From Pseudomonadota bacterium (GTDB taxonomy: Bacteria > Pseudomonadota > Alphaproteobacteria > Acetobacterales > Acetobacteraceae): a DNA stretch of 8,040 nt. Location of the stretch: positions 1 through 8,040 of the forward strand of contig JAJYFW010000063.1 in NCBI GenBank assembly GCA_021785335.1. The letters are read 5' to 3'. A model generated the notes under the pieces. The model searched no databases. It was not told where the DNA came from and worked only from the letters and a program-made list of their open reading frames with translations. A program made the translations under genes and the position numbers. Shown piece by piece: positions 1 through 5,781 of the stretch (the first letter of the stretch is position 1; the number at the start of each line of letters is the position of its first letter).

Positions 1-133
1 CGACGGCATCGCGCTGCACCGTGTCGGCACCACGGAGGACGTGGCGCAACTCGTCGTGTTCCTCGCGGCGAGCGAGCCCTGCTACATCACCGGCCAGGAT
101 TTCAAGGTCGACGGGTTCCAGTACAACATGTGA
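1..133 (+). CDS. Short-chain dehydrogenase/reductase (SDR), C-terminal end only
   Basis: The first full codon is at position 2 and the reading frame ends with TGA at 131-133. The 43 residues visible contain HRVGTTEDVAQLVVFLAAS followed by YITGQDFKVDGF. This is the standard C-terminal pattern of classical SDR oxidoreductases: a basic R-x-G, the EDVA helix, the FLAS strand and then ITGQ-x-x-x-VDG. Classical SDRs are NAD(P)-dependent cytosolic enzymes, often 3-oxoacyl reductases or alcohol dehydrogenases. The Rossmann motif and the catalytic Tyr-Lys lie outside the window, so substrate and cofactor cannot be judged. The usual VDGG is VDGF here, and a short tail QYNM follows. The gene is separated from fadL by about 240 bases that hold a likely promoter, so it probably belongs to a different transcript. 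Family assignment is firm; function is not. Confidence 0.85.
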   Translation, partial: DGIALHRVGTTEDVAQLVVFLAASEPCYITGQDFKVDGFQYNM

Positions 134-190
134 GCGCTGCGGCGGGGCCTTGGCCACCGTTGTTTGATTTGCCGTGCAGTATAAGAAAAC

Positions 191-233
191 GAGGATAACC
201 TCCTGACAAGAAAGAATTGACCGTCGGGCGACG
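191..233. repeat. Two short inverted repeats upstream of fadL
   Basis: GAGG at 191-194 pairs with CCTC at 199-202 around ATAA. CGTCG at 222-226 pairs with CGACG at 229-233 around GG. Both lie in the only A/T-richer stretch of the intergenic region between the SDR gene and fadL. They could be weak operator half-sites or small hairpins. Neither is followed by a T-run, so they do not look like a terminator of the SDR gene. In DNA this GC-rich, repeats this short are expected by chance, so the functional call is weak. Confidence 0.2.
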
Positions 234-263
234 AGTCCGCGCGGCCTCTGCTGCGCGCCGAAG

Positions 264-286
264 TTGACGTTAACGTAAGGTATGAT
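264..286 (+). promoter_or_regulatory. Candidate MerR/LiuR-type operator and promoter of fadL
   Basis: The sequence TTGACGTTAACGTAAG at 264-279 contains a perfect 10-base palindrome, ACGTTAACGT (267-276). It is extended by TT on the left and AA on the right at matching distances. A -10-like TATGAT follows at 281-286. MerR-family proteins bind dyads lying in or beside the spacer of the promoter they control. Paired ACGT half-sites resemble, from memory, the operator of LiuR-type MerR regulators of acyl-CoA catabolism. The regulator at 1895-2353 is of that type. TTGACG (264-269) resembles a -35 box but is only 11 bases from TATGAT, and no good -35 lies 17-20 bases upstream of TATGAT. The palindrome is therefore firm, while the exact promoter geometry is uncertain. 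A TATGA/TCATA inverted repeat (281-285 and 296-300) overlaps the downstream edge. Confidence 0.5.
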
Positions 287-371
287 ACATGCGCGTCATA
301 TGGGGCTGGCCCGGCCCCCTACCGATCAAGCAACGCAACCCGGCGTTGCCGGGAAGAAAAGGGAACTGTCC

Positions 372-1694
372 ATGCGCGCTCGCATCGCTGTCCTCGCGGC
401 CATCGCCCCCTCGCTCGCCGCCAGGCCAGCGCTTGCCGCCGGCTTCTTCCTCAAGGAGCAGAGCGCCAAGTACGAGGGCGCGGCCTTCGCAGGGTCCACC
501 GCGCGCGCGGACGATCCCTCGACGCTGTTCTTCAACCCGGCCGGCATGGCCGACCTCCCCGGCATCCAGGTGCAGATCGATGGCACCTTCATCGGCCCGC
601 AGGCGACCCTCACCTCCGGCAGCGCGACGCACAACGCGTTGCTCGGCGGCGGGCCGATCCTGGGCACGACAGGCCATGACGCGGCGCTCAACGCGGTGGT
701 GCCGGACGTCTACATCACCGCGGCGCTGGGCAACTCCGGCTGGCACGCCGGCTTTTCCGTCACCTCCCCGTTCGGGCTCACCACCAAATACGGCTCGACC
801 TCGATCGCGCGCTATTATGCGCTCACGTCGACGCTGCGCACCGAGGACTACGCCGCCTCGCTTGCCTACCGGGTGATGCCGCAGCTTTCGCTCGGCGGCT
901 CGGTGATCGTCGAGGACGCACAGGCGAGCCTGTCGAGCGCGGTCGATTTCGGCGGCATCGGCGCGCTGCACGGGCTGGCACCCTTCGGCTTCCTGCCCGG
1001 CTCCGCGGACGGCACCTCAACGCTCGCGGGCAACAGCGTCGCACTCGGATACCAGTTTGGCGTGCTGTGGCAACCGGACCCGGCGACGCATATCGGCCTG
1101 TCCTACCGTTCCGCCTTCTTCCACACGTTCCGCGGCAACGTAACGTTCGGGAACGTCCCGTCGCTGCTCGCCCCCGCGTTTCCCGGCGGCCCGACCTCGC
1201 TGAACCTGGCGGAGCCGGACATGATCGGCCTCGGGGGCTCGCACAAGATCGGCAAGTGGACGCTGCTCGCGGAACTGGACTGGACGCATTGGGGCCGCTT
1301 CCACACGCTGTTCGCGGCTTATCCCGGCGGCACCACCACCTTGAGCGAGCACTGGCACGACACCTGGACCGCCTCGCTCGGCGCCGAGTACCAGGTCGAC
1401 AGCCAGTGGACGCTGCGCGGCGGCTTCGCCTTCGACCAGACGCCGGTTTCCTCCACCTACGTCACGCCGCGCATCCCGGACGGCGACCGCTACTGGCTCG
1501 CCGTCGGCGCAACCTGGAAGCCGCTGCCCCGGCTCGCCCTGTCCGCGGCCTATGTGCACATCTTCGTCGACTCCGACCGGGTGAACCTGGTCGACGCCGG
1601 GCCGGGGACGGAGAATTTCCTGCGCGGCAGCCTCTCCGGCTCCTACAGTTCCTCGATCAACATCGCCGCCCTGTCAGCGACCTATGCCTTCTGA
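372..1694 (+). CDS. fadL: FadL/OmpP1 family outer-membrane channel for fatty acids or hydrophobic compounds
   Basis: This encodes a 440-residue outer-membrane beta-barrel, close to the ~446 residues of the E. coli FadL precursor. FadL proteins pass long-chain fatty acids or aromatic hydrocarbons across the outer membrane by lateral diffusion. The start at 372 is preferred because it opens a signal peptide (residues 1-22/23, cleavage after the ALA-A run), and AAGGGA at 359-364 sits 7 bases upstream. The frame is open back to an ATG at 282, but that would add 30 uncharged-to-basic residues ahead of the signal peptide. The mature protein begins GFFLKEQSAKYEGAAFAG, the family's N-terminal hatch region. 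FFNPAGMADLPG, with the family NPA at residues 55-57, follows. Alternating aromatic strands run to a C-terminal YAF, the terminal-Phe signature recognised by the BAM machinery. The gene sits directly upstream of a beta-oxidation block, which supports an acyl substrate. Exact substrate is unknown because FadL homologues also carry other hydrophobic molecules. Confidence 0.9.
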   Translation: MRARIAVLAAIAPSLAARPALAAGFFLKEQSAKYEGAAFAGSTARADDPSTLFFNPAGMADLPGIQVQIDGTFIGPQATLTSGSATHNALLGGGPILGTTGHDAALNAVVPDVYITAALGNSGWHAGFSVTSPFGLTTKYGSTSIARYYALTSTLRTEDYAASLAYRVMPQLSLGGSVIVEDAQASLSSAVDFGGIGALHGLAPFGFLPGSADGTSTLAGNSVALGYQFGVLWQPDPATHIGLSYRSAFFHTFRGNVTFGNVPSLLAPAFPGGPTSLNLAEPDMIGLGGSHKIGKWTLLAELDWTHWGRFHTLFAAYPGGTTTLSEHWHDTWTASLGAEYQVDSQWTLRGGFAFDQTPVSSTYVTPRIPDGDRYWLAVGATWKPLPRLALSAAYVHIFVDSDRVNLVDAGPGTENFLRGSLSGSYSSSINIAALSATYAF

Positions 1695-1894
1695 CCAGCC
1701 CGTGCGGCCGCGACCCTGGCTCGCCGCCTTTCGGGCGGACGTGACCGGGGAGGACCGGCTCGCGCCGATGCCGGCGCTGGACGCGCTGCTGCGCGAGGCC
1801 GTGGAGCGTTTTGCGCCGGCCTGCTGGCGGAGGTCGGGCCGGGAGCGAGGCCGCGTGAGCGCCCGTCGCTTGTCACCAGCACCCTGGCGCCCAC
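1684..1894 (+). pseudogene. Remnant of a long-chain acyl-CoA synthetase gene (fadD-like N-terminus)
   Basis: An ATG at 1684 lies inside the last codons of fadL (11-base overlap). It opens a frame reading RPRPWLAAFRADV, then a spacer, then PALDALLREAVERFAP. This matches the opening of long-chain fatty-acid CoA ligases: PWLA-x-(Y/F), a short Pro-rich linker, then a helix L-x-x-LL-x-x-x-x-x-RF followed in the family by DRPA. After residue 45 or so (about 1818) the similarity stops, and the frame runs with no family resemblance to a TGA at 1927-1929 inside the next gene. In another frame, 1815-1853 reads AGLLAEVGPGARP. That resembles the AAGL-x-x-x-GVGPGDRV segment normally some 35 residues further on, so an internal deletion with a frame change is possible. 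No AMP-binding motifs or remaining ~500 residues are present. The intact enzyme would have activated the fatty acids imported by FadL. Alternatively this is an unrelated small overlapping ORF. Confidence 0.45.
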
Positions 1895-2353
1895 ATGGAA
1901 GCACGCATGGACAGCTCCCCACCGCGTGACCTTTACAGCATCAGCGAGCTCGCGCTCGAACTCGGCATCACGCCGCGGGCGATCCGCTTCTATGAGCAGA
2001 AGGGCCTGCTCTCGCCGCGCCGCGTCGGCGCGCACCGGGTGCTGGACAGGCGCGACCGCGCGCGGCTGCTGCTGATCCTGCGCGGCAAGCGGCTCGGCTT
2101 CTCGCTCGACGAGATCGCGGAATATCTGCGCCTCTATGCCGCGGACCGCTCGCACGTGGCGCAGATGCACATGCTCCTCGCGGCGACGCGCCAGCGCCAG
2201 GCGGAGCTGCAGCGCCAGCGCCACGACCTCGACGTGACGCTCGCGGAACTGGGCGACATCGAGCGCCAGGTGCTGCGCGCGCTCGCTACCCAGGGCGCGA
2301 CCGAAGCGGGCGACACCGAAACGACCGACAGTGACGAACGGAGCAGGACATGA
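1895..2353 (+). CDS. MerR-family transcriptional regulator, LiuR-like
   Basis: This is a 152-residue DNA-binding protein. Residues 13-41 (LYSISELALELGITPRAIRFYEQKGLLSP) are the MerR winged-helix DNA-binding motif. RGKRLGFSLDEIAEYLRLY is the second helix pair typical of the LiuR branch. The following region (about residues 85-130), rich in Gln, Glu and Arg, is the predicted dimerising coiled coil. There is no cysteine, so it is not a metal or redox sensor of the MerR/SoxR kind. LiuR-type proteins control branched-chain amino-acid and acyl-CoA degradation genes and probably respond to an acyl-CoA. A second ATG at 1907 has GGAAG (1897-1901) 5 bases upstream and may be the true start, which would remove four residues. 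The stop overlaps the thiolase start as ATGA (2350-2353), so the regulator is translationally coupled to the enzyme it probably controls. Ligand and direction of control cannot be read from the sequence. Confidence 0.88.
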   Translation: MEARMDSSPPRDLYSISELALELGITPRAIRFYEQKGLLSPRRVGAHRVLDRRDRARLLLILRGKRLGFSLDEIAEYLRLYAADRSHVAQMHMLLAATRQRQAELQRQRHDLDVTLAELGDIERQVLRALATQGATEAGDTETTDSDERSRT

Positions 2354-3489
2354 CCGAGATCGTGATCGCCGGCTACAAGCGCTCGCCGTTCCACTTCGCC
2401 AACAAGGGCGAGTTGGTGAAGACGCGCCCCGACGACATGGCGGGCACGGTCGTCAAGGCGCTGGTGGCCGAGAGCGGCATCGATCCCGGGGCGATCGAGG
2501 ACGTGATCGTCGGCTGTGCCTTTCCGGAGGCGGAACAGGGTTTCAACGTCGCGCGGATCGTCTCCTTCATCGCGGGGCTGCCGCAATCGGCGGGGGGCGT
2601 CACCGTCAACCGTTTCTGCGGCTCCTCGATGCAGGCGATCCACCAGGCCGCGGGGGCGATCATGATGGGCGCGGGCGAGGCCTTCGTCTGCGCCGGGGTA
2701 GAGAGCATGAGCCGCGTGGCGATGGGCGGCTTCAACCCGATGCCCAATCCCGGGCTGATGGAGAGCTTCCCGCAGGTCTACATGTCCATGGGCGACACGG
2801 CGGAGAATGTGGCGCGGAAATACCAGCTTTCCCGCGCCGAGCAGGAGGCCTTCGCCGTGCGCAGCCAGGCCAAGGCCGCGGCGGCACGCGAGGAGGGGCG
2901 CCTTGCCGCGGAGATCGTTCCGATCACGACCAAAGCAAACACGGTGGAGCGCGACGGCTGCATCCGCCCGGAGACCAGTGCCGAGGGCCTTGCCGGGCTG
3001 AAGCCCGCATTCCGCCAGGACGGCACCGTCACCGCGGGCACCTCCTCGCCGCTCACGGATGGCGCAACGGCGGTGCTGGTCACCACCGGGGACTTTGCGC
3101 GCGCGCAGGGACTGCCGATCCTCGCCAGGATCCGCGCGATCGCCGTGTCCGGCTGCGCGCCGGAGATCATGGGCATGGGACCGGTCGGCGCTTCGCGGAA
3201 GGCGCTGGCGCGCGCCGGACTCACCGCCAGGGACATCGACATCGTGGAGATCAACGAGGCGTTCGCGAGCCAGGCCATCGCTTCCCTGCGCGAGCTCGCG
3301 CTGCCGGAGGAGAAGGTCAATCTCGACGGCGGCGCCATCGCCATCGGCCACCCGCTCGGCGCCACCGGGGCGCGGATCACCGGCAAGGCGGCGGCGCTGC
3401 TGAGGCGCGAGGGGGGACGTTTTGCTCTCGCAACGCAGTGCATCGGCGGCGGGCAGGGAATCGCGACCGTCCTCGAGGCCGTCTCGTGA
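2350..3489 (+). CDS. fadA: Acetyl-CoA acyltransferase (3-ketoacyl-CoA thiolase)
   Basis: A 379-residue thiolase, slightly shorter than the usual ~390. It catalyses the last beta-oxidation step: CoA-dependent cleavage of 3-ketoacyl-CoA to acetyl-CoA and a shortened acyl-CoA. The full catalytic set is present. The nucleophilic cysteine is Cys90 in VNRFCGSSMQAIH. NEAFA is at 302-306. His334 is in GGAIAIGHPLGATGAR, and the second cysteine, Cys364, is in CIGGGQG. The NEAFA motif and the overall look fit the degradative FadA group more than biosynthetic acetoacetyl-CoA thiolases, but this distinction is inferred. The start ATG overlaps the MerR stop (ATGA), with GGAG at 2340-2343 as ribosome-binding site. 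The stop overlaps the next gene's GTG start as GTGA. Both junctions imply one transcript and coupled translation. Bacterial thiolases of this kind act in the cytosol as homotetramers or with the dehydrogenase/hydratase protein. Confidence 0.93.
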   Translation: MTEIVIAGYKRSPFHFANKGELVKTRPDDMAGTVVKALVAESGIDPGAIEDVIVGCAFPEAEQGFNVARIVSFIAGLPQSAGGVTVNRFCGSSMQAIHQAAGAIMMGAGEAFVCAGVESMSRVAMGGFNPMPNPGLMESFPQVYMSMGDTAENVARKYQLSRAEQEAFAVRSQAKAAAAREEGRLAAEIVPITTKANTVERDGCIRPETSAEGLAGLKPAFRQDGTVTAGTSSPLTDGATAVLVTTGDFARAQGLPILARIRAIAVSGCAPEIMGMGPVGASRKALARAGLTARDIDIVEINEAFASQAIASLRELALPEEKVNLDGGAIAIGHPLGATGARITGKAAALLRREGGRFALATQCIGGGQGIATVLEAVS

Positions 3490-5771
3490 TCCGCCGCGTC
3501 GGCGTGGTCGGCGCCGGCACCATGGGGGCCGGCATCGCGGCGCATGCGGCGAACGCGGGCGCGGAGGTGGTGCTGCTGGACGTGGTGCCAGGTGCGGCCG
3601 CGCGCGCGGTCGCGGCCATGGCGAAGGCCGACCCGGCGCCGCTGATGCACCGGCGGCTCGCGCGCCGTATCGCGACCGGCGACCTGCCGGGCGACCTCGC
3701 GATGCTCGCCCGCTGCGACTGGATCGTCGAGGCCATCGTGGAACAGCCCGCAGCCAAGCGCGAGCTCTACGCAGCAATCGACGGCGTCGCGAAGCTGGAC
3801 GCGATCGTCTCCTCCAACACCTCGACCATTCCGCTTGCGGCGCTCACCGAGGGCATGAAGCCGGTGCGTGCCGGACGATTCCTCATCACGCATTTCTTCA
3901 ATCCGCCGCGGTACATGCGCCTGCTGGAGGTCGTCGCGGGCCCGGCCACGCAGCCGGACGCGGTGGCCGCCGTGCGGTATTTCGCCGACCACGCGATGGG
4001 CAAGACCGTGGTGGATTGCCGCGATACGCCCGGCTTCATCGCCAACCGGATCGGCACGCTCTGGATCGCTTCGGCGCTGCGCCATGCCGTGGAAATGGGG
4101 CTCACGGTGGAGGAGGCGGATGCCGCCATGGGCAGGCCGCTCGGCATTCCCAAGACCGGTGTGTTCGGCCTGCTCGACCTCGTCGGCATCGACCTCGGCC
4201 CGCATGTCGCGGCCAGCCTGATGGCGACGCTGCCGAAGGAGGATCTCTACCGCGCGGTCTATCGCGACGAGCCGATCGTGGCACAACTCATTGCCAGCAA
4301 ACGAACCGGACGGAAGGTCGGCGCGGGGTTCTACCGCCGGCAGAAGGGTCATGCCGAGGCAGTGGATCTGGCAACCGGCGAATACCGTCCCCGGGAGAAA
4401 TCCCGACTGGAAAGTGCAGAGGCCCGGACCGCAGCCGAGCTTCTCACGCATGCGGATCGCGGCGGGCACTACGCGCGCGCGGTGATGCTGGACGTGCTCG
4501 CCTATGCCGCTTCGCTCGTCCCCGCCATCGCCGAGGGCGTCGAGGACGTGGATGCGGCCATGCGCCTCGGCTACGCGTGGCGGTGGGGCCCGTTCGAGCT
4601 TGCCGACCGGATCGGTACCAAGGCGATCGCCGCCATGCTGCACGAGGCCGGACGCGACGTGCCGCCGCTGCTCGCGCGCGCAGCGGAGGAGGGCGGGTTC
4701 TACCGCAAGGATGGGGCGGCTCGCGCGGCGCTTGCGCCTGACGGCACCTGGCGCCGTCTCGCGCGTACCGAGGGCGTACTGCTGCTCGAGGACATCAAGC
4801 GCGGATCGAAGCCGATGCTGAAGAACGCATCGGCGGCGCTGTGGGACATCGGCGACGGGGTCGCCTGTTTCGAGATCGCGACGAAGATGAACGCGCTCGA
4901 CGCCGACGTGATGGCGTTGCTCGGCGAAACCATTGAGCTGGGTGCCAAGGGCGGATTCAAGGCGCTCGTCGTGTACAACGAGGGCGAGCAATTCTCAGTC
5001 GGCGCCAATCTCGGCCTGGCGCTGTTCGCCGCCAATGTCGCGCTGTGGGACGAGATCGAGAAGCTGATCGCGGGCGGACAGGCGGCGTATTCCGCGCTGC
5101 GCGCGGCGCCATTCCCCTCGGTCGGCGCGCCGCCGGGCATGGCGCTCGGCGGCGGCTGCGAGATCCTGCTGCACTGCAGCGCCATCCAGGCACATGCGGA
5201 GCTCTACATGGGCCTGGTCGAGGTCGGTGTCGGGGTGATCCCGGGCTGGGGTGGCTGTGCCGCGATGCTGCGCCGTTGGAAGGGTGCAAGGGCGCTGCCG
5301 AAGGGCCCGATGCCCGCCGTCATCAAGGCGTTCGAGCAGATCTCCACCGCGCAGGTCAGCAAATCCGCTGAAGAAGCGCGCGAGATGATGTTCCTGCGCG
5401 AGAACGACGGCATCACCATGAACCGCGACCGCCTGCTCGCCGATGCCAAGGCGCGGGCGCTCGCCATGGTGGAGGGCTACAAGCCGCCGGAACTGCCGCC
5501 GCTACGCCTGCCGGGCGCCTCCGGGCGCGCCGCGCTGCGGCTGGCCGTCGAGGCGCAGGTGCATCTCGGCCGTGCCACGGCGCACGACGCGGTGGTCGTC
5601 TCCCATCTTGCCTACGCGCTCACCGGTGGCGAACGCGACCATACCGACGATATCGACGACGCGGCGATTCACGCGCTGGAACGCAAGGGCTTCATGGCGC
5701 TGCTGCGCGAGCCCGCGACGCTCGCGCGCATCGAGCACATGCTCGAGAGTGGCCGGCCGCTCAGGAACTGA
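3486..5771 (+). CDS. fadN: 3-hydroxyacyl-CoA dehydrogenase / enoyl-CoA hydratase fusion (FadN type, dehydrogenase first)
   Basis: A 761-residue bifunctional protein that hydrates trans-2-enoyl-CoA and then oxidises L-3-hydroxyacyl-CoA with NAD+. The start is the GTG at 3486, which overlaps the thiolase stop and has GAGG (3475-3478) 7 bases upstream. The frame stays open for more than 1 kb further upstream, but the Rossmann motif GAGTMG falls at residues 9-14 from this start, as the family requires. Asp32 fits NAD rather than NADP. SSNTST (109-114), HFFNPP with catalytic His136, and Glu148 complete the dehydrogenase active site. A second 3HCDH C-terminal domain follows at about 340-430. The crotonase domain is C-terminal: FSVGANLG (503-510) is one oxyanion element. 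ALGGGCE with Glu559 and GLVEVGVG with Glu579 give both catalytic glutamates, followed by IPGWGG. This order is the reverse of E. coli FadB and matches B. subtilis FadN (~790 residues). It is followed immediately by the acyl-CoA dehydrogenase gene. Confidence 0.93.
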   Translation: MIRRVGVVGAGTMGAGIAAHAANAGAEVVLLDVVPGAAARAVAAMAKADPAPLMHRRLARRIATGDLPGDLAMLARCDWIVEAIVEQPAAKRELYAAIDGVAKLDAIVSSNTSTIPLAALTEGMKPVRAGRFLITHFFNPPRYMRLLEVVAGPATQPDAVAAVRYFADHAMGKTVVDCRDTPGFIANRIGTLWIASALRHAVEMGLTVEEADAAMGRPLGIPKTGVFGLLDLVGIDLGPHVAASLMATLPKEDLYRAVYRDEPIVAQLIASKRTGRKVGAGFYRRQKGHAEAVDLATGEYRPREKSRLESAEARTAAELLTHADRGGHYARAVMLDVLAYAASLVPAIAEGVEDVDAAMRLGYAWRWGPFELADRIGTKAIAAMLHEAGRDVPPLLARAAEEGGFYRKDGAARAALAPDGTWRRLARTEGVLLLEDIKRGSKPMLKNASAALWDIGDGVACFEIATKMNALDADVMALLGETIELGAKGGFKALVVYNEGEQFSVGANLGLALFAANVALWDEIEKLIAGGQAAYSALRAAPFPSVGAPPGMALGGGCEILLHCSAIQAHAELYMGLVEVGVGVIPGWGGCAAMLRRWKGARALPKGPMPAVIKAFEQISTAQVSKSAEEAREMMFLRENDGITMNRDRLLADAKARALAMVEGYKPPELPPLRLPGASGRAALRLAVEAQVHLGRATAHDAVVVSHLAYALTGGERDHTDDIDDAAIHALERKGFMALLREPATLARIEHMLESGRPLRN

Positions 5772-5781
5772 GGAGACTGGC

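Noticed and set aside
282..371. Upstream in-frame ATG codons at 282 and 300 as the fadL start
   Set aside because: They would put 24-30 residues ahead of a clear signal peptide and overlap the candidate -10 box and inverted repeat. ATG 372 has a good ribosome-binding site.
1131..1156. AACGTAACGTTCGGGAACGT cluster inside fadL as a second operator
   Set aside because: It lies in conserved coding sequence for a barrel strand, is not a clean dyad, and is explained by Asn-Val codons.
1695..1894. A separate promoter for the MerR gene (TTGTCA at 1870-1875)
   Set aside because: No acceptable -10 element lies 16-18 bases downstream; the matching position reads ACATGG.
2331..3485. N-terminal extension of the fusion-protein frame back to 2331
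   Set aside because: The extension overlaps the whole thiolase gene and translates to a low-complexity Gly/Arg-rich sequence. The Rossmann fold starts properly from GTG 3486.
2134..4991. Long open frames on the minus strand (2134-3777 and 2778-4991)
   Set aside because: They lie opposite the thiolase and fusion-protein genes, which have complete active sites. Their translations are Arg/Ala/Gly-rich with no recognisable motif, as expected for antisense frames of GC-rich coding DNA.
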